Part shown: in pieces, positions 24,384-31,518 of the stretch
Numbering within the stretch: the stretch's first letter is position 1
How the letters are laid out: every line of letters begins with the position of its first letter
Origin: an uncultured Bacilli bacterium
Lineage (GTDB): Bacteria; Bacillota_I; Bacilli_A; RF39; UBA660
DNA length: 32,960 nucleotides
Reading direction: 5' to 3'
NCBI GenBank assembly: GCA_944358705.1
Contig: CALVRR010000020.1
Coordinates: 1-32,960, forward strand
The notes under the pieces: generated by a model
Told to the model about the DNA's origin: nothing
The model's input: the letters and a program-made list of their open reading frames with translations, nothing else
Database searches by the model: none
Made by a program: the position numbers and the translations under genes

Positions 24384-25434
24384 ATTAATTTCTTTTGCAT
24401 TCATAATGTTTCTTCTATTAATACCAAATACTTATGCTAAAGAGAATGTAAATTTATATTTATTCTGGGGAGATGGTTGTCCTCATTGTGAAGCAGAACA
24501 AGAATTTTTAACTGAAATAGAAGAAGAATTTCCAAATTTAAAAATAACAAAATATGAAGTATGGCACAATCAAAAAAATCAAGAATTATTAAATTTGATT
24601 GCTTCCAAAACGAATCAAACGTTAACTGGAGTACCAGTAACAATTATTGGACAAACCACTATAAAAGGATTCGCAACACCAACCGAACAAGAAATAAAAA
24701 GAGCGGTAGAATATTATTCTGAAAATAAACATCAAGACATAGTAAAAGAAATACAAAATGGTACCTATAAACAAACAGAAGAAATACCGGATAGGGAGTT
24801 TAAAAAGCACGAAAAAGAACTAAATGAAAACACCTCTGTAACATTACCAATTATAAAAGAAGTAAACTTTAAAAATTATGATTTAATGACAGCTATTCCT
24901 ATCTTAGGAATACTTGCTAGCTTATCTCTTCCCGTATTATGGTTAATAATAGCATTTATCTCTTCCGTTAATGTACAAGAAAAGAAACAGGATAGAATAA
25001 AAATGTTAGCATTAGGAATTGCTATTGTTGGACTATTAAGTATATTTACGCCAAAAATCCAAATAGATATAATAAAATGGATAGCGAAAATACTTATAAT
25101 ATTAATTTCTGCAACCCTAGTGATATATAAACAAAACTACCAAAATCTTTCTAATAGAGTAATAAAACTACTACTGATATTATTAGCAATAGCTATCGGC
25201 TGTCTATCCACATCGGACTACATTACGATTATGAATACTTTAATAGAGTTAGAAGATGTTTCTCTTCCATTAAAAATAGTAATGAATTTGAGTTATATAT
25301 TAGCGTACATAATACCATATATTCTAATAGGTTTTATTGCTTCCACACTATGGAAAAAAATCCCAGAAAGAGGGCAAGAATTACTCCAAATAATTATTTT
25401 TATCCTAACAATTCCAATAATAATATTTATATAA
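24367..25434 (+). CDS. Exported thioredoxin-fold domain (CPHC) fused to a multi-pass membrane domain
   Basis: 355 residues. A signal sequence or anchor (about 1-24, ending NTYA) is followed by a thioredoxin-like domain: NLYLFWGDGCPHCEAEQEFL with Cys38-Pro-His-Cys41, and the cis-Pro loop GVPVTIIG. CPHC is the Dsb-type, rather oxidising, active site. After about residue 155 come five to six membrane helices (IPILGILASLSLPVLWLIIA; MLALGIAIVGLLSIF; ILIILISATLVIY; LLLILLAIAIGCLS; VMNLSYILAYIIPYILIGFI; LLQIIIFILTIPIIIFI). The membrane part holds only one Cys, unlike CcdA/DsbD, which relay electrons through a pair. It looks like a DsbD turned round, thioredoxin first. It may act in extracytoplasmic disulfide exchange; the partner is unknown. 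It starts inside the desulfurase gene (17-base overlap). Confidence 0.82.
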   Translation: MKKVIKLISFAFIMFLLLIPNTYAKENVNLYLFWGDGCPHCEAEQEFLTEIEEEFPNLKITKYEVWHNQKNQELLNLIASKTNQTLTGVPVTIIGQTTIKGFATPTEQEIKRAVEYYSENKHQDIVKEIQNGTYKQTEEIPDREFKKHEKELNENTSVTLPIIKEVNFKNYDLMTAIPILGILASLSLPVLWLIIAFISSVNVQEKKQDRIKMLALGIAIVGLLSIFTPKIQIDIIKWIAKILIILISATLVIYKQNYQNLSNRVIKLLLILLAIAIGCLSTSDYITIMNTLIELEDVSLPLKIVMNLSYILAYIIPYILIGFIASTLWKKIPERGQELLQIIIFILTIPIIIFI

Positions 25435-25472
25435 AAATAAGAAGAAATATTTACTTACAAAAAAATTTTGTG

Positions 25473-25478
25473 TATAAT
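25473..25478 (+). promoter_or_regulatory. Promoter -10 of the 25505 operon
   Basis: TATAAT (25473-25478) with a weak -35 TTTACT (25450-25455) at 17 bases; AGAGAGG (25491-25497) is the ribosome site. Confidence 0.55.
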
Positions 25479-25504
25479 AAAACATAGAATAGAGAGGTTG
25501 CGCT

Positions 25505-25777
25505 ATGGATAAAAAAGAAATGGCAGAGTTAATAGATGTGGATGGATTATCATCAGAAATAGAAGTAGTAACATACCTAAATTCAGATGATGATAAAAGG
25601 CAATATGTTGTATATACCAAAGGAGAAGTACAAGAACAAACAGGAAATCAAGTGATTTATATTGCGAGAATGCTAAAAGAAAATGACATGATAAAATTAG
25701 AAGAAATAACGGACGATTTAGAATGGATCGATGTACAACATTTATTAAAGAAGATTGCTAACGAAAAGCCACAGTAA
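25505..25777 (+). CDS. DUF1292-like small protein
   Basis: 90 residues. The pattern SSEIEVVTYLNSDDDKRQYV, then VYTKGEV...VIYIARMLKENDMIKLEEITDDLEW and VQHLLKKIAN, corresponds to the DUF1292 (YrzB-like) family: an acidic N-terminus, 'e.evv.yl...d.k.YvvYt..e', 'iYiaR', then a short C-terminal helix. These small cytosolic proteins are common in Firmicutes and have no agreed function. It is the first gene of a four-gene unit on one strand with gaps of 9-19 bases up to 27593. Confidence 0.72.
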   Translation: MDKKEMAELIDVDGLSSEIEVVTYLNSDDDKRQYVVYTKGEVQEQTGNQVIYIARMLKENDMIKLEEITDDLEWIDVQHLLKKIANEKPQ

Positions 25778-25795
25778 GTTAGGGGTGATGTGCTA

Positions 25796-26536
25796 GTGGA
25801 TGAGATTTATGAATTTGAAAATAATAGGTATAGAACTGCATCAATACAAATGAAAGCCATTGCCTATGATATTGTAATAGAATCTAAGAATAAAAAGCCA
25901 GAAGAAAAAAGGAACGCAATCGTAGATGAAATAATAAATCTAACAGAAAAAATAGAAAAACAATTAGAACTATTAGATAGTTTAGAAGAAGAAAAAGAAA
26001 TAAAAGAAGAAAAGATAGAAGAAAAAACATCTCCACAACCTCCAGAAGAAAAACCAAAGGAAGAACCAATTCCAGAAAAAAGCGTAGAGGAAAAGAAAGA
26101 TGTTATCCAAAAAATAGAAGCTCCTCAGGAAGAAAAACAACCAGAGGAAAAAGAACCAACCCCTCCAGGAGAAAAACCAGTAGAAACAACACCAATCGTA
26201 GCCAATCAACCAACATCCGCAAAAAAACAATTCCAAAAAACAATTAAAAATCTATCAAAAGCAATTATGGTAAAACAAAATCAATTAGAAAACTTGAGAA
26301 ATTCAAGAACAAGACAAGAGCAACTAGTAGCTACGAAAGGAGTCTTTAACCAAGTAGAAAAAGATAGTTCAAATGTTATCGAACAAAATCCAGTAGTTAA
26401 AAAGCCTCTACCAGACAATGTAGAACGCGAAATTGAGGACTTAACTGTAAAGGCCAATATATATTATAACGAGGGAGAAATAGAAAAAGCTCAAGAACTA
26501 TATGATAGGATAAAAGAACTAAATCAACAAAATTAA
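25796..26536 (+). CDS. Pro/Glu/Lys-rich linker protein with a TPR-like C-terminus
   Basis: 246 residues from GTG 25796, 8 bases after AGGGGTG (25781-25787); another GTG at 25790 is too near that site. The N-terminal helical domain (about 1-65, YEFENNRYRTASIQMKAIAY; IVDEIINLTEKIEKQLELLD) leads to a disordered Pro/Glu/Lys linker (about 66-140, many PEEKP/PPGEKP repeats). Then comes a helical hairpin (AKKQFQKTIKNLSKAIMVKQ) and a last segment KANIYYNEGEIEKAQELYDR that reads like a single TPR helix pair. No membrane segment. It looks like a scaffold; the partner may be the tail-anchored protein encoded next. Confidence 0.7.
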   Translation: MDEIYEFENNRYRTASIQMKAIAYDIVIESKNKKPEEKRNAIVDEIINLTEKIEKQLELLDSLEEEKEIKEEKIEEKTSPQPPEEKPKEEPIPEKSVEEKKDVIQKIEAPQEEKQPEEKEPTPPGEKPVETTPIVANQPTSAKKQFQKTIKNLSKAIMVKQNQLENLRNSRTRQEQLVATKGVFNQVEKDSSNVIEQNPVVKKPLPDNVEREIEDLTVKANIYYNEGEIEKAQELYDRIKELNQQN

Positions 26537-26555
26537 AAAAGAAAGGATGACAATC

Positions 26556-27101
26556 ATGGAAGAAATAGAGTTACTAGAAACAGTAGAACAAGAACCACAC
26601 AAAGAGTGCCTAGAAGATTTATCTGCTTGCTTGAAGCAGTCCACCAAAGAGAACTCTATAGTAATTAAGTTTGTTGTAGAATCCAAGTGTTGTCATTGTA
26701 ATGCAATAGAATATGATGTGGATGGTTCCAATAAAAAAGTAGAAGACAAAACCTTCTCAGAAATAGATAAAGTAATATCTATGATTATAGAGCCATTAAT
26801 TCAACAATTTATAAAGACAAATAAAATAATGATTAATAATATATTACCAAATCAAAAAAACACCAGTGATTTAAAAATAATTAGTGAAGATAATGATATG
26901 ATAAATATCATTGGTTTGGATGAAAATGAAATTATCAGATTATCCGAAATGGTAAATCACATGTCAAAGAAAGAAAATGAAACCTTACCCCAACAAAAAA
27001 TAGATGAAAAAGGAGTAGGTAATGTATTAGCATTTATCATAAGTATCTTAGTAATTGGAGTAATTTTATTCGGAATGTTATTACCAAGCGTTACAAGATA
27101 A
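26556..27101 (+). CDS. Tail-anchored membrane protein with a CCxC motif
   Basis: 181 residues from ATG 26556 (8 bases after AAAGGA 26542-26547; the ATG at 26547 overlaps that site). The cytosolic part has KCCHC near residue 46, a possible metal or redox site, and helical stretches (EIDKVISMIIEPLIQQFIKT; LDENEIIRLSEMVNHMSKKE). It ends in a single hydrophobic helix close to the C-terminus (GNVLAFIISILVIGVILFGM, then LLPSVTR), so it is tail-anchored with the bulk in the cytoplasm. I do not recognise the family. It is third in the unit 25505-27593. Confidence 0.72.
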   Translation: MEEIELLETVEQEPHKECLEDLSACLKQSTKENSIVIKFVVESKCCHCNAIEYDVDGSNKKVEDKTFSEIDKVISMIIEPLIQQFIKTNKIMINNILPNQKNTSDLKIISEDNDMINIIGLDENEIIRLSEMVNHMSKKENETLPQQKIDEKGVGNVLAFIISILVIGVILFGMLLPSVTR

Positions 27102-27110
27102 AAGAAATGG

Positions 27111-27593
27111 TTGCATATAATAAGAAAGGGGAGGAAAATTATAAAAAGAGTTAAGAAATTTACTGGTTTTTTAGTTTTAGGAATTATATGTACGATAGCT
27201 TGTATCCTCTTCTTTCGGTATGAAAGTTCACAACAGAAAAGTCGCTATCGTCTAACGGTAGGAACAGCAATGCTTGCCATAGTGTTTTTCTGGGGTGCAT
27301 TTACTTCTTTTTCCAAAAAATATGATAGAAATGCAATTATGGTAATCGAAGATATCTTTCAAATGCAATCAGGGGGATGTGTCGTAGTAGGAATGGTACA
27401 AGGTGGCTTTATGGTTCATGATAAGGTAGAAGTAACAAGTACATATCACGACAACATCAAAAGTAAAATAGATTCTATGGAGATTCAGGGGAAAAAGACG
27501 AAGATAGCGAAAAATTGCAAAGTAGCCATATACTTAAAAAATATAGAACCGTCTCAAATTCATATTCAAGATAAGGTTATTTATCATGAATAG
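27111..27593 (+). CDS. Membrane-anchored protein with an EF-Tu domain-2-like beta barrel
   Basis: 160 residues if TTG 27111 is used. The best ribosome site (AAGGGGAGG, 27126-27134) instead points to ATA 27141, which would give a normal-looking MKRVKKF start and 150 residues. Two membrane helices (FTGFLVLGIICTIACILFF and LTVGTAMLAIVFFWGAFTSF) are followed by about 85 residues that read like domain II of translational GTPases: MVIEDIFQMQSGGCVVVGMV (compare 'f.IeDvF.i.grGtVvtGrV'), then QGGFMVHDKVEV ('.G.i.vGD.v.i'), KIDSMEIQGKKTKIAKNCKV ('kv.sIe.......a..G..v') and LKNIEPSQIHIQDKVI ('L.gi...di..Gdvi'). No GTPase domain is present. The role is unknown. Confidence 0.72.
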   Translation: MHIIRKGRKIIKRVKKFTGFLVLGIICTIACILFFRYESSQQKSRYRLTVGTAMLAIVFFWGAFTSFSKKYDRNAIMVIEDIFQMQSGGCVVVGMVQGGFMVHDKVEVTSTYHDNIKSKIDSMEIQGKKTKIAKNCKVAIYLKNIEPSQIHIQDKVIYHE

Positions 27594-27630
27594 ATAATTT
27601 TAATTGAGGTACAAACTGATTTTTGCAAGA

Positions 27631-27656
27631 TAAAGACAGATATAGTCTTTTTTTTT
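27631..27656 (+). terminator. Intrinsic terminator after the 25505-27593 unit
   Basis: AAAGAC (27632-27637) pairs with GTCTTT (27645-27650) around a 7-base loop, then six more T. Confidence 0.7.
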
Positions 27657-27667
27657 ATCCGTAAATT

Positions 27668-27692
27668 TGCTACAATAAAATAGAAAGTAGGA
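27668..27692 (+). promoter_or_regulatory. Extended -10 promoter of the 27700 operon
   Basis: TGCTACAAT (27668-27676) is an extended -10, with AGTAGGAG (about 27685-27692) before ATG 27700. Confidence 0.55.
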
Positions 27693-27699
27693 GAAGCGT

Positions 27700-28764
27700 A
27701 TGACATCAAATAATAAAATTAAGTTATCAAAACTATTATTATCCTTCTCTTTAATATTAATACTAATTGGAATCAGCTTAAATTTAGAAAATAAAGCAGT
27801 AATGAATCCTGTTACCAACACCCATGTTTTAAGTAATTCAGATACCAATGATATTAATATTACAACAACCGACACTCCCATTGCAGATAATTCTTCTACA
27901 ACAAAAGATAATAATTCCGGAGGAACTTCCAAAGAAAATAGTCAAGGAAATAATAAGGGAAATAATAAAAGCAATAGTAATAGTAATACAAGCAGTAACA
28001 ATGACAGTAGCGGAAGTAACAATAATAATTCAAGTACAGAAAATAAAAAGACCAACCCTCCAAGTTCCTCTATCGAGGTGAAAAATAATAACCTACGAAA
28101 TAGCATTGAAAATAAATATGGAATTACTGTAAAATATGGAGTAGAAACTAATGGTTATACGGTGTCTGGACTATCTAGTGTAAGACTAAGTGACTCGAAT
28201 AAAATTAATCAAGTATTAAATGAACTAAATAGTAATTTATCTGTATATCCAGCAGGTCTTTTTAATGAAACAAAACAAGGAGGATATACTCTAACCATAT
28301 ATTTATTAAAAAGATATTCTCAAGATAATGTAACAGGAATTACAGATTCCACAACGAAAAATGTATTAATATCTCTTGCAACAGATTATAGTTTTGAGGA
28401 GAGTCTTCATCATGAAATATACCATTATATAGAAAAATATATGTATACCAGAGGAGCAAATTATACCACTTGGAATACCTTAAATCCACCGGATTTTAAA
28501 TATGGAACAACAAATTCTGCCTTCTCCTATACAACTGCAAATAATATAAATGCATATTTTGTAAATGATTATGCCCAAACAGACGAATACGAAGACAGAG
28601 CTTCTACATTTGAATATCTGATGAGTAATAGTGAAGCTGGTTGCTTAAAAACAGGAACCACGATTTGGAAAAAAGCAAAATATATATGTGAGCAAATAGA
28701 TGCTGTTTTCAAAACAGTAACACCAAGTGTAACAGAATACTGGGAAAGATATGTATATAATTAG
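27700..28764 (+). CDS. Membrane-anchored or secreted zinc metallopeptidase
   Basis: 354 residues. The N-terminal hydrophobic segment (about 11-28, LLLSFSLILILIGISLNL) has no obvious cleavage site, so it is an anchor or signal. A long Asn/Ser/Thr-rich low-complexity linker (about 55-125) suits passage through the wall. The catalytic region has His238-Glu239-Ile-Tyr-His242 in SLHHEIYHYIEKY (HExxH zinc motif) and, some 56 residues on, YFVNDYAQTDEYEDRASTFE with Glu298, a likely third ligand. The 'YA.t...EDRA..FeyL' segment is typical of secreted putative zinc-binding metallopeptidases. Two Cys near the end may pair. It acts outside the cell; the substrate is unknown. First gene of a unit with the NUDIX and galE genes. 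Confidence 0.85.
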   Translation: MTSNNKIKLSKLLLSFSLILILIGISLNLENKAVMNPVTNTHVLSNSDTNDINITTTDTPIADNSSTTKDNNSGGTSKENSQGNNKGNNKSNSNSNTSSNNDSSGSNNNNSSTENKKTNPPSSSIEVKNNNLRNSIENKYGITVKYGVETNGYTVSGLSSVRLSDSNKINQVLNELNSNLSVYPAGLFNETKQGGYTLTIYLLKRYSQDNVTGITDSTTKNVLISLATDYSFEESLHHEIYHYIEKYMYTRGANYTTWNTLNPPDFKYGTTNSAFSYTTANNINAYFVNDYAQTDEYEDRASTFEYLMSNSEAGCLKTGTTIWKKAKYICEQIDAVFKTVTPSVTEYWERYVYN

Positions 28765-28777
28765 AAAGGAAGATAAT

Positions 28778-29299
28778 ATGAAAAGAAGAATCATAAATGA
28801 CGATAAAATAGATATAACAGAAGTAAAAGATACAGTAATTAGAGTAAAAGGACTTATGGTAAATGAAAACCAAGAACTTTTAGTGATTCATAATAACTAT
28901 ACTTATCAATTTCCTGGTGGACATTGGAGAGAAAATGAATCGTTAGAGGAAAGTTTAAAAAGAGAAATTAAAGAGGAAACCGGGATTAATTGTGATATAG
29001 AAACCGGTCCTTTTATGGTGATTGAAGAATATTATAATAATTATTTGAACCTAGGAAACACAAGATGTAATAAAATATATTATTATATTGTACATAGTAA
29101 CGATGGACCAAAAATAGAAGAAATGAGTTTATCCGAATTAGAACAAAAAACAGATTTTCATTTATTTTATATACCAATTAAGGATATGAAACAATTTCTA
29201 CAAGAAAGTATCGAAAATGCATCAATTGAAAAAGAAATTGGAGAAGAAATGTTAGCAGTAATGGAAGAATATCAGGAAAAATATAGAGGAGGAGAATAA
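28778..29299 (+). CDS. NUDIX hydrolase
   Basis: 173 residues from ATG 28778, 7 bases after AAAGGA (28765-28770); an ATG at 28751 lies inside the preceding gene and before the ribosome site. The full Nudix box is present: GGHWRENESLEESLKREIKE followed by ETGI, fitting Gx5Ex7REUxEExGU. The protein hydrolyses a nucleoside diphosphate linked to some other group, with Mg. The C-terminal part (FHLFYIPIKDMKQFLQESIE) is helical, and no specificity motif is recognisable. It stands one base before galE, so it could act on a nucleotide sugar, but that is inference from position. Confidence 0.9.
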   Translation: MKRRIINDDKIDITEVKDTVIRVKGLMVNENQELLVIHNNYTYQFPGGHWRENESLEESLKREIKEETGINCDIETGPFMVIEEYYNNYLNLGNTRCNKIYYYIVHSNDGPKIEEMSLSELEQKTDFHLFYIPIKDMKQFLQESIENASIEKEIGEEMLAVMEEYQEKYRGGE

Positions 29300-29300
29300 T

Positions 29301-30308
29301 ATGAAAGTATTAGTCACAGGAGGATTAGGATACATTGGTAGTCATACATGTGTAGAACTATTAGAAGAAAATCATGAAGTTGTAGTATTAGATAATTTAT
29401 CAAATTCTAAAGAAGAAGTAAAAGATAAAATAAAAGAAATTACAGGAAAAGAAGTAAAGTTTTATTTTGGTGATATGATTAATGAAGAATTATTAGATCG
29501 AATCTTTACCGAAGAAAAAATTGATGCAGTTATTGACTTTGCAGCCTATAAAGCGGTAGGAGAATCCGTACAAAAACCAGTAGAATATTATACAAATAAT
29601 ATATCTACCGTATTGGTTTTATTAAAAGAAATGAAAAAACATGAAGTAAAAAAACTAGTCTTTTCATCTAGTGCAACCGTCTATGGAGATCCAGAACATG
29701 TTCCAATTAAAGAAACGGATAAAACCGGTGGTACCACGAATCCTTATGGAACATCAAAATTATTTGTAGAACAAATTTTAAAAGATTTATATAAATCAGA
29801 TAATTCTTGGGATATTGCGATTTTAAGATATTTTAACCCAATTGGAGCTCATAAAAGTGGTTTAATCGGAGAAGAACCAAATGGTATTCCAGCAAATCTA
29901 ATGCCATATATTGCGAAAGTAGCTAGTGGAGAACTAGAGTGTCTTTCAGTATTTGGAAATGATTATCCAACGAAAGATGGTACCGGGGTAAGAGATTATA
30001 TTCATGTAGTAGATTTAGCTAAGGGACACATTAAAGCTTTAGAAAAGTTAGAAAAAGAACAAAAAGGACTATACATATATAATTTAGGAACTGGTACTGG
30101 ATATAGTGTATTAGATATTATTAATGCATTTGAAAAAGTAAATCAAGTAAAAGTAAATTATAAAATTGCAGATCGTAGACCAGGAGATATTGCGGAATGT
30201 TTTGCAGATTCTACAAAAGCAAAAGAAGAACTAGACTGGCAAGCTACGTTATCAATTGAAGATATGTGTAAAGATGCATATAATTTTATAAAGAAAAATA
30301 AAAAGTAA
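29301..30308 (+). CDS. galE: UDP-glucose 4-epimerase
   Basis: 335 residues, the normal GalE length. The Rossmann motif is VTGGLGYIGSHTCVELL (GxxGxxG, 5-21), followed by DNLSNS binding the adenosine ribose, DFAAYKAVGESV, the catalytic Ser in FSSSATVYGDP, and NPYGTSKLFVEQ (Tyr-x3-Lys). RYFNPIGAHKSGLIGE and GTGVRDYIHVVDLAKGH are typical GalE segments. It interconverts UDP-glucose and UDP-galactose with bound NAD, feeding surface glycans or galactose use. GGAGGAG stands before ATG. The flanking NUDIX and membrane-protein genes suggest an envelope-related unit; no other Leloir gene is present. Confidence 0.97.
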   Translation: MKVLVTGGLGYIGSHTCVELLEENHEVVVLDNLSNSKEEVKDKIKEITGKEVKFYFGDMINEELLDRIFTEEKIDAVIDFAAYKAVGESVQKPVEYYTNNISTVLVLLKEMKKHEVKKLVFSSSATVYGDPEHVPIKETDKTGGTTNPYGTSKLFVEQILKDLYKSDNSWDIAILRYFNPIGAHKSGLIGEEPNGIPANLMPYIAKVASGELECLSVFGNDYPTKDGTGVRDYIHVVDLAKGHIKALEKLEKEQKGLYIYNLGTGTGYSVLDIINAFEKVNQVKVNYKIADRRPGDIAECFADSTKAKEELDWQATLSIEDMCKDAYNFIKKNKK

Positions 30309-30320
30309 AGGTTGAGTAAC

Positions 30321-31451
30321 GTGGATAATACAAATAAAATGGTTAAGCTAAAAAATATAACTGTTGATAAAATATTTCTCTATAGTCAAGACGAATATAA
30401 TAGAATCAATCGAAAAGAATTTATAAAATCAGCAATAAAAAGTATAATTTGTATAAGTGTGTACGCTATTGGTTATTGGATAATAAAATATGGAAGCTAT
30501 AATTTATTAGCAATAACCTCATCTGTAATGGTTATAGATGGAATTTTTTTCATGTTCCCATACGTAACAAAAACTTTATCTTTTCTTTCTGAAGTTATCA
30601 TATATCAAGACAGATGCTATATCATAACAAAAGATCAAAGATTAATATCAGTAAAACTAATTAATAAAGATATAATATCTACAAGCTCATATAGAAGCAG
30701 AGGAAATATCATTACACACACATTAAGAATGTATCTTTATAACAAATCCAATCAAAGTTTCCAAAATAAAATAAAGAATTATACCAAAGAAGACTTAAAA
30801 AAATTGGTAGAAACAGAAAATATCTTTTCTTATTATGAAGTAATTAATGTATATAAAATAAAAGAATTAAATGACTGTCTTGAAATAAACTGTGATTATA
30901 TAGATATGAGGGGACAAGTTCATAAAAAGGAAGAAAAAACAATTTTTAAATATCTAGATAACATAGATGTTTTAAAAGCATATTTAAAAGAAAAAATCCG
31001 AAATCCTCAAGATTTAACTCCTTATATAGAAAAACAACCACCACTTCCACCACAATATAAGACCAAAGGAAAAGGTCATGCAATGAGTATATTTGGATAT
31101 GTGATGCCAATATTTTTTATACTGCTTTCGATATTTGAATCAAGTTATAAAATAAATATAATTGCGTTTTGCTTATCTCTAGGAGTAGCTTATCTAATAC
31201 CAGTATGCTATTATTTAAAATATTTAATAAAGAAAGCGGATGAGTATCAACAATTTTATATGAATAAAAGATTAAGAACAAATAAAATAGTATTAGGAAT
31301 ATATTTAATAATAATATCTTTCTGTTTATTATTTAGTAAAGATCAAGTCTTTACAGTTTTACTATTATTTCTAATACCCATGTTGATTTCTAGTCTATCC
31401 GTATTATTTTTAAAAAAATATATAAAAAAACAAATAAGAAAAGACATCTAA
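30321..31451 (+). CDS. Multi-pass membrane protein, unknown function
   Basis: 376 residues from GTG 30321, 9 bases after AAAGG (30307-30311); TTG 30312 is too close to that site. Two membrane helices lie at about 40-60 and 65-85 (ICISVYAIGYWIIKYGSYNL; LAITSSVMVIDGIFFMFPYV). A cytosolic or outer domain of about 150 residues follows, containing a beta-rich stretch (QDRCYIITKDQRLISVKLIN) and a KDIDxxD-like ECNDYIDM region. Four further helices close the protein (FGYVMPIFFILLSIFES; IIAFCLSLGVAYLIPVCYYL; IVLGIYLIIISFCLLF; VFTVLLLFLIPMLISSLSVL). I know no family. Last gene of the 27700 unit. Confidence 0.8.
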   Translation: MDNTNKMVKLKNITVDKIFLYSQDEYNRINRKEFIKSAIKSIICISVYAIGYWIIKYGSYNLLAITSSVMVIDGIFFMFPYVTKTLSFLSEVIIYQDRCYIITKDQRLISVKLINKDIISTSSYRSRGNIITHTLRMYLYNKSNQSFQNKIKNYTKEDLKKLVETENIFSYYEVINVYKIKELNDCLEINCDYIDMRGQVHKKEEKTIFKYLDNIDVLKAYLKEKIRNPQDLTPYIEKQPPLPPQYKTKGKGHAMSIFGYVMPIFFILLSIFESSYKINIIAFCLSLGVAYLIPVCYYLKYLIKKADEYQQFYMNKRLRTNKIVLGIYLIIISFCLLFSKDQVFTVLLLFLIPMLISSLSVLFLKKYIKKQIRKDI

Positions 31452-31518
31452 ATAAAAGAAACTAGTTTTTAGTGAATAAGCTGACAAAATAGATAGAAAG
31501 AATAAAGGAGTAGATAGG

